Both the position numbers and the translations under genes were made by a program. Of a stretch of DNA of 64,000 bases, positions 51,755-60,546 are shown in pieces. Position 1 is the first letter of the stretch, and every line of letters starts with the position of its first letter. Source of the stretch: Cytophagales bacterium. Lineage in GTDB: Bacteria; Bacteroidota; Bacteroidia; Cytophagales; Microscillaceae. Under the pieces are notes generated by a model, which worked only from the letters and a program-made list of their open reading frames with translations, was not told where the DNA came from and did not search any database. Location: NCBI GenBank assembly GCA_013298075.1, contig JAAFJG010000013.1, positions 1 to 64,000 on the forward strand, written 5' to 3'.

Positions 51755-52693
51755 ATGAAAAAAATATTTGCATTATTTTTACTATTATCAAGCATTTCTT
51801 GGGGCTTGTTGGCACAAACCGAAATCGAAAAACCCAAAGAAAATCGTGCCTCTAAAACAAGTAGCCTACATAATTTTGACGTGAGTTATTTATTAGGAAG
51901 TGGTGAAGCAGAAGAATTAGACTTAGTAGTAAGTGAGGGAGGAAAAAATTATTTAATGATTATTGCCATTGATAAATACAAACATTGGAAGTCTTTGGCA
52001 AATGCAGTGAAAGATGCACGCGATTTGAAAGCCGTTTTGAAAGAAAAATATGGCTTTATTGATGAAAATATTTTTGAATATCTAAACGAAGAAGCTTCAC
52101 CTGAAAACGTAAGAGATGCCTTCGAAAGTTTGAAAGCAAAAGCAACTCCACAAGATAATTTGTTGATTTATTATTCGGGACATGGCTCTTATGACCCATC
52201 TTTTGATTTAGGATATTGGATTCCTTCGAGTGGTAGATTGGGTGGAAATGCTACTTCTACGTATATTCCAAACGACCATATTCGTAATTATATCAAAGCC
52301 TTAGATTTTCGCCATATATTTTTAGTGGCAGATGCTTGTTTTTCGGGTTCTTTGTTTGCCAGCGATGCGGGCAAAAGAGGCGGCAATGAAGAAGAAGCAA
52401 AAGAATCTTTAAAATCTCGTTGGGGATTGAGTTCGGGGAATTTAGAAGAAGTTTCTGATGGTGAAAAAGGGAAAAATAGTCCATTTGCGACTGCTCTTAT
52501 CAATTATTTAAAATCTAATCTGAAAGATAGATTGCGTGCCTCTGAAATTATCGATTACGTAAAAGGACAAGTTACAGCCAATACACAACAAACGCCCATC
52601 GGAAGTAATTTGGCAGGCGTAGGTCACGAAGGCGGGAATTTTATTTTTATGCTCACAGGCGAGGCAGAAAGTGCAGAAAAGAAAAAGAAATAA
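51755..52693 (+). CDS. Secreted caspase-family (C14) protease
   Basis: 312 residues with a signal peptide (MKKIFALFLLLSSISWGLLAQ). The p20 caspase core is complete: NYLMIIAIDKYKHWKSLANA, LLIYYSGHGSYDP (catalytic His143) and FLVADACFSGSLF (catalytic Cys195), followed by SPFATALINYLKSNLKDRLR. The C-terminal region has GSNLAGVGHEGGNFIFML. Bacterial orthocaspases of this type cleave after Arg or Lys in known cases; the substrate here is unknown. Exported C14 proteins with a short beta/membrane partner gene upstream are a recurring pair in this phylum as far as I can judge, but I cannot verify that here. Confidence 0.9.
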   Translation: MKKIFALFLLLSSISWGLLAQTEIEKPKENRASKTSSLHNFDVSYLLGSGEAEELDLVVSEGGKNYLMIIAIDKYKHWKSLANAVKDARDLKAVLKEKYGFIDENIFEYLNEEASPENVRDAFESLKAKATPQDNLLIYYSGHGSYDPSFDLGYWIPSSGRLGGNATSTYIPNDHIRNYIKALDFRHIFLVADACFSGSLFASDAGKRGGNEEEAKESLKSRWGLSSGNLEEVSDGEKGKNSPFATALINYLKSNLKDRLRASEIIDYVKGQVTANTQQTPIGSNLAGVGHEGGNFIFMLTGEAESAEKKKK

Positions 52694-52717
52694 TTTTTAT
52701 TTTTATATAATCAACAA

Positions 52718-52756
52718 AAAAATACAAACACAAAAAATGTGTTTGTATTTTTTTTT
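52718..52756 (+). terminator. Terminator after the caspase gene
   Basis: AAATACAAACACA pairs perfectly with TGTGTTTGTATTT, followed by a T run. Confidence 0.9.
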
Positions 52757-52814
52757 AATAAGAATATTTTTAAAAATTATTAGTTTTTAGGGGATTTTTG
52801 CATAAAATGAAAAT

Positions 52815-52925
52815 ATCTTTTGAATTGCATTTTGAATTGCCTCCAGATTTATCTGGAGGGTAATATACAATTTGATAGTTGGCTTTAGCCAAAATTTTAT
52901 ATTTTTGTATATTTCAAAATAAATC
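52815..52925 (+). repeat. Family A dispersed repeat
   Basis: gaattgcctccagatttatc, tggagggtaatatacaattt, ttggctttagccaaaatttt, then tatatttcaaaataaatc. The rest of the 52694-53223 gap is AT-rich with no gene apparent. Confidence 0.85.
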
Positions 52926-53152
52926 TCATTTTTTCAAATAATAGATGCTAAAGTAATTCCGTAAAATTTTCTAAAAAACCAAACTATTTTGGTCTTAAAT
53001 CTCATTTTTATTGTCATATTTTTTTCTTAATTTTAATTTATTTTGAGAAAAAAACAATATCATTACTATTTTCGTAATCGTTTGCGAGGAAAAATTATAT
53101 TGTTTTTTAAAAAAATTTCAAAAAAATCTTAGATAAATACAATTTTTTTTTC

Positions 53153-53160
53153 TATTTTTG
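53153..53160 (+). promoter_or_regulatory. TAnnTTTG promoter element for the GH65 gene
   Basis: TATTTTTG, 63 nt upstream of the ATG at 53224. Confidence 0.55.
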
Positions 53161-53223
53161 CCTTGAATTATGAAAAAATAAAAACATTTTAAAAACTTAT
53201 CAAAACAAAATACTTCATCATCA

Positions 53224-55557
53224 ATGAAAGATTATATAAAAGCAGACGAGTGGAAAATTATAGAGGAAGGTTTTAAACCCGAATTAAATAAAATTTCTGA
53301 AAGCCTTTGTAGCATTGGCAACGGTCATCAAGGACAAAGAGCAAATTTTGAAGAAACTTATTCTGGCGAAACTTTGCAAGGAAGCTATATGGCAGGTGTA
53401 TATTATCCTGATAAAACCAGAGTAGGTTGGTGGAAAAATGGCTATCCTGAATATTTTGCAAAAGTATTGAATGCAACTAATTGGATTGGTATAAAAATTT
53501 GGATAGATAGCGAAGAATTAGACTTGGCAAAATGCAAAGTATCGCAATTTGTACGTACTTTGAATATGCAAGAAGGATTTTTGGAAAGAAGTTTTGTAGC
53601 AAAATTAAGCACAGGAAAAGAAATAAAAGTAAAATCACAACGATTTGTAAGTGCCAAAAGAAAAGAAATTGGGGCAATCAAATATCAAATTACACCACTT
53701 AATTTCTCAGGAAAATTAGAAATGGAATTGTTTTTAGATGGCGACATCAAAAACCAAGACGCTAATTATGATGAAAAATTTTGGGAAGAAATAGATAAAC
53801 AAGCTACTAACGAAGTACTTTGTTTGACCTTAAAAACAAAAAAAACAGGTTTTTATCTAACAACTGCGACTACTTTTGAGGTTTTTCAAGATGATACAGC
53901 ACTTTCTTTGGATACACATATTACCAGCAAAGAAAAATATTTATCGCTCAAAACAGAAACTAATCTCAAACAAAACGAAAAAATAACAATTTATAAATTT
54001 GGTTCGCAAGTTACTTCGCGCGATGTTGAAAAGGCAGAATTGGTATCTACCGCAAAATCTACTTTGCAACACGCTTTTGCAGAAGGATTTGAAAGTCTGA
54101 AAAAAGAACAAGCAGAAACTTGGGCAGAAAAATGGAAACACGCCGATATTATTATTGAAGGCGATATAAAAGCACAACAAGGAATCCGTTTTAATATTTT
54201 TCAATTAGACCAAACCTACACAGGAACAGACGAAAGATTAAACATCGGACCTAAAGGATTTACAGGCGAAAAATATGGCGGAAGTACTTATTGGGACACA
54301 GAAGCCTATTGTTTAGCCTTTTATTTGGCAACAGCCGAGCCAAAAGTAGCCAAAAATTTACTCGTTTATCGTTATAAACATTTACAAAAAGCCATAGAAA
54401 ATGCCGAAAAATTAGGCTTTAAAAATGGGGCAGCATTGTTTCCGATGGTAACAATGAATGGCGAAGAATGTCATAATGAATGGGAAATTACTTTTGAAGA
54501 AATACACAGAAATGGAGCAATTGCCAGAGCAGTTTTTGATTATGTCAATTATACGCAAGACAAAGAATATTTGGCAGATTTTGGATTGGAATTATTGATT
54601 GCTATTTCGAGATTTTGGTCGCAAAGAGTACATTTTTCGAATCCAAAACAAAAATATGTAATGCATGGCGTAACAGGTCCGAATGAATACGAAAATAATA
54701 TCAATAATAATTGGTACACAAACACGTTAGCAGCTTGGTGTTTGGATTATACGAAAGAAACGATTGATTTTGTAGAAAAAAATTATCCTCAAAAATACGA
54801 AAATCTTGTAACAAAAATCAATTTTGAGCCTGAAGAAATCAAAAAATGGATAGATATTTCTCAAAATATGTATTATCCTGATGATGAAAATTTAGGTATT
54901 TTCTTACAACAAGAAGGATATTTGGATAAAGAACAAATTTTGGTGGCTGATTTACCAAAATCTGAACGTCCTATTAATCAAAAATGGAGTTGGGATAGAA
55001 TTTTACGCTCTTGCTTTATCAAACAAGCCGATACTTTGCAAGGAATTTATCTTTTTGAGGATAGATATAGTCTCGAAACTATTCGCAAAAATTTCGAGTT
55101 TTATGAACCAAGAACCGTTCACGAATCGTCTTTATCGCCTTGTGTTCATTCTATTTTGGCATCAAAATTAGGTATGAAAGAAAAATCTTACGAAATGTAT
55201 TTGCGTACTTCTCGCCTCGATTTAGATGATTATAACAATGATACAGAAGATGGTTTGCACATTACGAGTATGGCGGGAACATGGATGTCGGTTGTGCAAG
55301 GTTTTGGAGGCATGCGAATAAAAAATGGAGAATTGTTTTTTAGCCCTTATTTGCCTGAACAATGGAAAGGATTTTCGTTTAGAATTGGCTTTAAAAATGC
55401 TTGGATTCAAATCAAAGTCAAGGCTGATTTTGTTTCTCTGAAAAATGAAAATACACAAGAAGTAAGTCTATTTATTCACCAAAAAAATTATACATTGAAA
55501 GGCAATCAAGAACTAAAAATCAATACAAAAGAAATTGAAAATAGTATTTTGGTCTAA
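53224..55557 (+). CDS. Glycoside hydrolase family 65 disaccharide phosphorylase
   Basis: 777 residues, no signal peptide, so cytoplasmic. GH65 domain order is complete: an N-terminal super-sandwich (SESLCSIGNGHQGQRANFEE), a linker, the (alpha/alpha)6 barrel with GEKYGGSTYWDTEAYCLAFY, the catalytic general-acid motif VMHGVTGPNEYENNINNNWY (Glu488), QKWSWDRILRSCFIKQAD and ESSLSPCVHSILASKLG, and a C-terminal beta sheet. Members cleave maltose, trehalose, kojibiose or nigerose with inorganic phosphate. A phosphomutase gene that often accompanies it is missing here. The exact disaccharide cannot be fixed from sequence; maltose phosphorylase is the most common. Confidence 0.9.
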   Translation: MKDYIKADEWKIIEEGFKPELNKISESLCSIGNGHQGQRANFEETYSGETLQGSYMAGVYYPDKTRVGWWKNGYPEYFAKVLNATNWIGIKIWIDSEELDLAKCKVSQFVRTLNMQEGFLERSFVAKLSTGKEIKVKSQRFVSAKRKEIGAIKYQITPLNFSGKLEMELFLDGDIKNQDANYDEKFWEEIDKQATNEVLCLTLKTKKTGFYLTTATTFEVFQDDTALSLDTHITSKEKYLSLKTETNLKQNEKITIYKFGSQVTSRDVEKAELVSTAKSTLQHAFAEGFESLKKEQAETWAEKWKHADIIIEGDIKAQQGIRFNIFQLDQTYTGTDERLNIGPKGFTGEKYGGSTYWDTEAYCLAFYLATAEPKVAKNLLVYRYKHLQKAIENAEKLGFKNGAALFPMVTMNGEECHNEWEITFEEIHRNGAIARAVFDYVNYTQDKEYLADFGLELLIAISRFWSQRVHFSNPKQKYVMHGVTGPNEYENNINNNWYTNTLAAWCLDYTKETIDFVEKNYPQKYENLVTKINFEPEEIKKWIDISQNMYYPDDENLGIFLQQEGYLDKEQILVADLPKSERPINQKWSWDRILRSCFIKQADTLQGIYLFEDRYSLETIRKNFEFYEPRTVHESSLSPCVHSILASKLGMKEKSYEMYLRTSRLDLDDYNNDTEDGLHITSMAGTWMSVVQGFGGMRIKNGELFFSPYLPEQWKGFSFRIGFKNAWIQIKVKADFVSLKNENTQEVSLFIHQKNYTLKGNQELKINTKEIENSILV

Positions 55558-55693
55558 TCAATTTTAGAATATTTTTAATCTTATATATTTTCATACCTCA
55601 ATTTTAAGGTCAAAAAATTATAAAGTTGAGGCATAATCTTTAAAAAAAATAATTTTATTGGATATAAAAATATTTTTTGTATCATATTTGTAT

Positions 55694-55701
55694 TATATTT
55701 G
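55694..55701 (+). promoter_or_regulatory. TAnnTTTG promoter element for the first GAF gene
   Basis: TATATTTG, 29 nt upstream of the ATG at 55731. Confidence 0.55.
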
Positions 55702-55730
55702 CAAATATTATTGAAATCAAAAACAAAAAT

Positions 55731-56696
55731 ATGCCCCAAAGTAAATTAAATTTTTTATTGACTTCTTTATTTACCATCATAGCGGCTCTGTTGTTTGCTG
55801 GTGCGTATATGCACATGCTCAAGCTACACGAATCTGTGGAGGAGTATGCTTATTTACTTTGGTTTTTAATGAGTATGTTTTTTGTAACTTATACGGCTTT
55901 TGTATTTATTCGGTATGTTTTGGCACCTTTTCAAATTTTCAAAGAAAGATTAAAACAATTATCAGAAGGAAAAGAAATGCGGACTTATTCAGAAAGGAAA
56001 TCGGGAATTTTTTATTTTACAAATCAATATCTTAACAATATCAAAAAAAATATTGATTATATGAATGAATATACTAAAAATAGAATAGAATTAAAAGTTG
56101 ATGACCAAGAAAAACCCATTTATATTGATGAAATATTGTTTGGGGAACTCAAAAATTTACAAGAAACCATTACAGAAAATCAAAATGAAGCAAAATGGAT
56201 GAGAGTTTTAACAGAATTTTCACATTTATTAAGAAATAATACAAATCAAACTCTAGAACAAACTTTGCGTAATTTTTTAAATTATTTATTAAAATTTTTT
56301 CAAGGACAACAAGGAGCAGTCTATATTTATGACGAACAAAATAAAGATGATTTACATCTCAAATTGTTTGTTTCTTATGCGTATTCTGAAACTCGATATA
56401 AAAAAGATAGATTTGAATTGAACGAAGGTTTGATTGGTGAATGTTGGCAACACAACAAAATTATCAAAATAGAAGATGTGCCAATTACCTATACAAAAAT
56501 TAGTTCAGGTTTGGGCGAAGGACAGGCAAAAACGTTGCTTTTAGTGCCTGTAGTGTTTCGAAAAGAAGTGTTAGGCGTAATAGAAATATTATCTTTTGAA
56601 AATTATGATAGTTATAAAATAGATTTAATCGAAAATATTGCCCGAAATTTAGGTATTGCATTAGAAAATTATAGAAATATCAATCCACAAAAATAA
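55731..56696 (+). CDS. Membrane GAF-domain receptor without output domain
   Basis: 321 residues. Two membrane segments (LTSLFTIIAALLFAGAYMHM and LLWFLMSMFFVTYTAFVFIR), an amphipathic linker, then a GAF domain (about 160-315) with RVLTEFSHLLRNNTNQTLEQ, GQQGAVYIYDEQNK, RFELNEGLIGECWQHNKIIK and LLLVPVVFRKEVLGVIEILS. The C-terminus stops at the end of the GAF domain, so no kinase, cyclase or GGDEF output is present. Sensing probably works through a separate partner. The GAF domain is clearly related to the one in the gene at 57486-59633. Confidence 0.8.
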   Translation: MPQSKLNFLLTSLFTIIAALLFAGAYMHMLKLHESVEEYAYLLWFLMSMFFVTYTAFVFIRYVLAPFQIFKERLKQLSEGKEMRTYSERKSGIFYFTNQYLNNIKKNIDYMNEYTKNRIELKVDDQEKPIYIDEILFGELKNLQETITENQNEAKWMRVLTEFSHLLRNNTNQTLEQTLRNFLNYLLKFFQGQQGAVYIYDEQNKDDLHLKLFVSYAYSETRYKKDRFELNEGLIGECWQHNKIIKIEDVPITYTKISSGLGEGQAKTLLLVPVVFRKEVLGVIEILSFENYDSYKIDLIENIARNLGIALENYRNINPQK

Positions 56697-56803
56697 AAAA
56701 AAAGTTAAGCCAAAATAAAAAATTCGTTTTCTTATTTTGTAAACAACATTTAAGGGAGCATATAAAAAATAAACTACCCACTCAAAAAAAAACTATTTTT
56801 AGT

Positions 56804-57019
56804 TCCCTCACCGCTGGGGAGGGTTAGGGTCAGTGTTGTTAAGTTCTAATATTTGTCAGGTAAATTATTTTACAAATCAAAATATAATTTGCCAAATCTA
56901 TAACATTTTCAAAAAATTATAGATTTTTTACAGAATATTATACAAGTTAATTTCTATTTTATTTGTTAAAAAAAAAGAATTTAACAACACTGACCCCAGC
57001 CCTCCCCAAAGGTGAGGGA
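56804..57019. repeat. Family C MITE-like element, complete copy
   Basis: Left arm TCCCTCACCGCTGGGGAGGG (56804 onward to about 56842) and right arm TTAACAACACTGACCCCAGC ... GGTGAGGGA (56981-57019) are about 39-base inverted repeats enclosing about 138 bases with no ORF. The right half and 35 bases beyond are copied at the window start. The surrounding spacer, 56697-57485, has no other gene; a degenerate family A scrap lies near 57118-57170. Confidence 0.88.
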
Positions 57020-57485
57020 GTTTTTTTGGGTATAATATTTTCTACTTAGTCCCTAAAACATTAACGTCTATTTTTTTAGATGAGAAACAAGTTTGATTCT
57101 TAAGAAATTTGTACAAAAAAATTTTTTTTTTTTGAATTTCCTCCAAATTTATATGAAAGATAATATTATATCCGACCTTCCGCACTCTATTTTTAAAAAT
57201 GAGTTTTATCATTAAAATTCGAGAATTGATTAGTAAAATCATCTAACAAGTTTTATTTTAATAATAATCTGAATAGAAATTAATACATGGAGTAAATTAT
57301 TAGATAAATTAAATATATTTTATGTATAAATTTTAAAATATTTATATTTTTTTGAGTAAATATTCTAAAATAAAACGGAGTTACTAAAAGTCGGTTCAAT
57401 AATTCTAAAATATTATTAAAATTGGCATAATTTTGTATATTATATATATAAAATTCCTCAGTTTCAATAAAAATTATTTGTGCGA

Positions 57486-59633
57486 ATGAGCAGTTGGAAA
57501 ATAAAAAATATAAACACAAAATTACGCTTGTATTTTCTGATATTGATAGCAATCTCAGTGAGTATAGGAATAGTGTTTTTTGTCTATATTGCCAACATAA
57601 AAAGTTATCATTTTTTACGTACACAAGTCGATGAATTATTAGTTTTGATACCAAAATTAGTCAAAGAAGAACAAAATTTTATCAATATAGATTGGCAAAC
57701 TTCTACTTTTATGACAGGTGCAGACCCGCAAAGCCTTATCAATCGCCAAAAAAATATCAACAAGATAAAGATAAAATTAGAAAATATAAGCAAAAATAAA
57801 TTAAGCAATAATTTAGACGTTGTTTATTCTCTCCAAAAAATAGAAGAAAATATCAAAGAACATTTGCGTACATTTTCACAAATCAAACTAAAACTCAAAC
57901 AAAGAGGTTTCAAAAATTATGGTTTTGAAGGTCGCATGCGTGAAGCTGCACACGAATTGCAAGAAATTAAAAATTTAGATTTAGTTTCTTTGCTTACTTT
58001 GAGAAGAAATGAAAAGGATTTTTTATTGCGTAAAGACTGGATTTATGTAGATTCTCTTAAAATAGGAAGTACTAAATTGCTCGGAATATCACGTAAATCT
58101 GGTAAATTTAACGTCACAGAATTAGAAAAAATAATTTTATCTATTCGAAGATATATTCGTGAATTTGACAAAATTACACGCATAGAATCAGAAATTGGAT
58201 TGAATGAAAAACAAGGCTTAAAAGCACAACTTTTATTTACTTCGATAGAAATTGAAAAAGAATTTACAAAAATTGATGAATTAATTGTTCAAAACACAAA
58301 ATCTTTGGATGAGGTTTCTACTTCATTGGTCTGGATTTTGTTTTTAGTACTCATTTTTACGAGCGTTTTATTTGCCATTTCGGTAGCCTATCGTTTTGCA
58401 AGACCAATTATTTTATTGAATAAAATTACGCAATCTGTTAGCAAAGAACTCAATAATCAAGAAATATTATTAGATAAAATTACGAGTGATGATGAAATTG
58501 GAAGTTTAGCCAAAAATTTCAAAACGATGCTTTCACAACTCAAAAATTCACTCGAACAGGCAAACGATAAAAATAAACAATTAGAAGAATTTAGCCAAAG
58601 CGAAGGCAGAAGGGCTTGGTTTAATGAAGGTTTAGCTATTCTGAACGAAGTATTGAGAAATCACCAACAAGACTTAGAAACGCAATTAAACGATTTTGTT
58701 TGTGAATTAGTAAAATATACAAAAAGTCAACAAGGTGGAATTTTTACTATCAATCAAGAAAAATTAGAAACCTCTTATTTAGAATTAAAAGCGTGTTATG
58801 CCTATTCAAAACAACGTTTGAAATCTAAACAAGTTGAAATAGGCGAAGGTTTAATTGGTACCTCTTGGAAAAATAATCAAACTTTATATATTACTGATAT
58901 TCCTACTAATTATGCACATATTAATTCAGGTTTGGGGCAAGCAGCACCTAAAAGTATTTTGATTGTACCTATCAAAGCGGAGGAGATGGTGGTAGGAGTA
59001 TTAGAATTGCTATCTTTTCAAGATTATCAAAAACACGAAATTGAATTGGTCGAAACCATTGCATCAAGATTAGGAACGTCTATTATTATCTTACAAAATA
59101 ACTGGCGTACAAGACAACTTTTGGCGGCAAGCGAAGAAGCATCGCAAATCAAACAAGAAATTGAAGCGTCTTTGCGTTTAGAATTAGAAGAAAAAGAAAG
59201 TTGGATAAGACAATTTGAAGATAAATTAAATTTAATTTCTAATGAAAGTCAAATTTATTATACCGTTCTTGGAAAAGTTTTTTCTGGATTTATTATTACT
59301 AATCAAAATTATCAAATCAGACAAGTACACAATTCTATTGCCAAAAGATTAGGTTTTAAACGCAGTGAATTGGTAGGAAAACCGCTTGAATTATTATTAG
59401 AAACAGATTTTACACAGATTATTGATTGGAAAGATAAACAATTAATGTGGGATAATCGCCTCGCACACGCAGGAAAACTAAGACAGCAAAACGGAGAATG
59501 GTTAAATATTGATATTATCTCAGGAAAATTAGAATTAGAAACCGAAACCGTTTTTGTATTTGTGTTTAATGAAATGAAAGAATTAGATTATTTGGTACAA
59601 CCCAATGACTTATTTTGGAAGTTTGCAAGCTAG
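57486..59633 (+). CDS. Membrane receptor with HAMP, GAF and PAS domains, no kinase
   Basis: 715 residues. Membrane segment one (LYFLILIAISVSIGIVFFVY), a periplasmic helical sensing region (about 35-275, NIDWQTSTFMTGADPQSLIN), membrane span two (VWILFLVLIFTSVLFAISVA), a HAMP-like linker (FARPIILLNKITQSVSKELN), a GAF domain (about 385-540, GGIFTINQEKLE, GLIGTSWKNNQTLYITDIPT), a coiled coil and a C-terminal PAS domain (about 590-700, VLGKVFSGFIITNQNYQIRQ). It ends after PAS, again with no histidine kinase or other output. It starts with ATG 57486, two codons inside a GTG frame opening. Confidence 0.82.
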   Translation: MSSWKIKNINTKLRLYFLILIAISVSIGIVFFVYIANIKSYHFLRTQVDELLVLIPKLVKEEQNFINIDWQTSTFMTGADPQSLINRQKNINKIKIKLENISKNKLSNNLDVVYSLQKIEENIKEHLRTFSQIKLKLKQRGFKNYGFEGRMREAAHELQEIKNLDLVSLLTLRRNEKDFLLRKDWIYVDSLKIGSTKLLGISRKSGKFNVTELEKIILSIRRYIREFDKITRIESEIGLNEKQGLKAQLLFTSIEIEKEFTKIDELIVQNTKSLDEVSTSLVWILFLVLIFTSVLFAISVAYRFARPIILLNKITQSVSKELNNQEILLDKITSDDEIGSLAKNFKTMLSQLKNSLEQANDKNKQLEEFSQSEGRRAWFNEGLAILNEVLRNHQQDLETQLNDFVCELVKYTKSQQGGIFTINQEKLETSYLELKACYAYSKQRLKSKQVEIGEGLIGTSWKNNQTLYITDIPTNYAHINSGLGQAAPKSILIVPIKAEEMVVGVLELLSFQDYQKHEIELVETIASRLGTSIIILQNNWRTRQLLAASEEASQIKQEIEASLRLELEEKESWIRQFEDKLNLISNESQIYYTVLGKVFSGFIITNQNYQIRQVHNSIAKRLGFKRSELVGKPLELLLETDFTQIIDWKDKQLMWDNRLAHAGKLRQQNGEWLNIDIISGKLELETETVFVFVFNEMKELDYLVQPNDLFWKFAS

Positions 59634-59721
59634 GATTTTTTTTAGAATAGTAAAAAATTATATAAATAAAATATTTCAAAAAAAAACATTACTCACTTTG
59701 TTTATAATAAAAAAAAATATG

Positions 59722-59729
59722 TAATTTTG
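59722..59729 (+). promoter_or_regulatory. TAnnTTTG promoter element
   Basis: TAATTTTG, 48 nt upstream of the ATG at 59778. Confidence 0.55.
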
Positions 59730-59777
59730 CAGCGCTTTTGATGGTCCTCAAAATATTCACATTAAATTTTTTATCGT

Positions 59778-60470
59778 ATGAAATATCTATTTGTAATAAT
59801 TGTGGTAGCTTTTATAAATATAAATACTTTGTTTGCTCAATTTCCGTCTCTTCCCAATATTATCAATCCAACTCTGGTAGATACAAAGCAAAATCAAAAT
59901 GCGAATGGACATATTATCTCCATTCAACCTTTTTCACCTTTATTGTCCCATTATACCATTGGTTATGAACGAGGTTTGGGACACGATTATTCTATCGAAA
60001 CAAAAATAAGTATTATCAATTTACAACCACGAAAAGATGAAATTAAATACACACAACCTAAATTAGAACAAGGTTTTTTTATTCGTACAGGGCTAAAATT
60101 TTTTAGACAAAAAGACTATATTAATCCAAATGCACAACGTTATCATAGATTTCAAGGTAGATATTTTAAACCTGAAATAATAGTTGGGCATATCAAAAGT
60201 ACAGATAGGAGAAGCCCAATGAATATTCCAAAAGAGATTATTTTTGGTGCTTTGATGTTCAATTTTGGAAGGCAATTTGTATTTGCAAAACGTGTAGTAA
60301 TTGGATATGAAGTAGGAGTTGGATATGCTTTTAGTAATGAAGGCAGATCGACAAGCAAAAGAATAAATAGCAGACCACATTTTTATTACAGCCACATAGG
60401 TACGCCTAATGGTTCATTACCCATAGCAATTTCTGCAAGTTTTAATATGGGATATGTCATTGGAAAATAA
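59778..60470 (+). CDS. Probable outer-membrane beta-barrel hypothetical protein
   Basis: 230 residues, signal peptide MKYLFVIIVVAFININTLFA ending AQ, then repeated amphipathic strands (LSHYTIGYERGLGHDYSIET, GFFIRTGLKFFRQK, KRVVIGYEVGVGYAFSNEGR, IAISASFNMGYVIGK) as in small DUF3575-like barrels. It is probably inserted in the outer membrane. A terminator follows the stop codon. Confidence 0.7.
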   Translation: MKYLFVIIVVAFININTLFAQFPSLPNIINPTLVDTKQNQNANGHIISIQPFSPLLSHYTIGYERGLGHDYSIETKISIINLQPRKDEIKYTQPKLEQGFFIRTGLKFFRQKDYINPNAQRYHRFQGRYFKPEIIVGHIKSTDRRSPMNIPKEIIFGALMFNFGRQFVFAKRVVIGYEVGVGYAFSNEGRSTSKRINSRPHFYYSHIGTPNGSLPIAISASFNMGYVIGK

Positions 60471-60495
60471 AAATATTATACTAAATAAATAAATA

Positions 60496-60536
60496 AAAAT
60501 ACTCAAATAAAAGTAACTTTTTTTGAGTATTTTTTT
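60496..60536 (+). terminator. Terminator after the 59778 gene
   Basis: AAAATACTCAAA pairs with TTTGAGTATTTT, followed by more T residues. Confidence 0.85.
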
Positions 60537-60546
60537 ATGAATAATT

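Noticed and set aside
57280-57654. A 124-codon minus-strand reading frame.
   Set aside because: It overlaps the start of the well-supported GAF/PAS receptor on the other strand and has no recognisable pattern.
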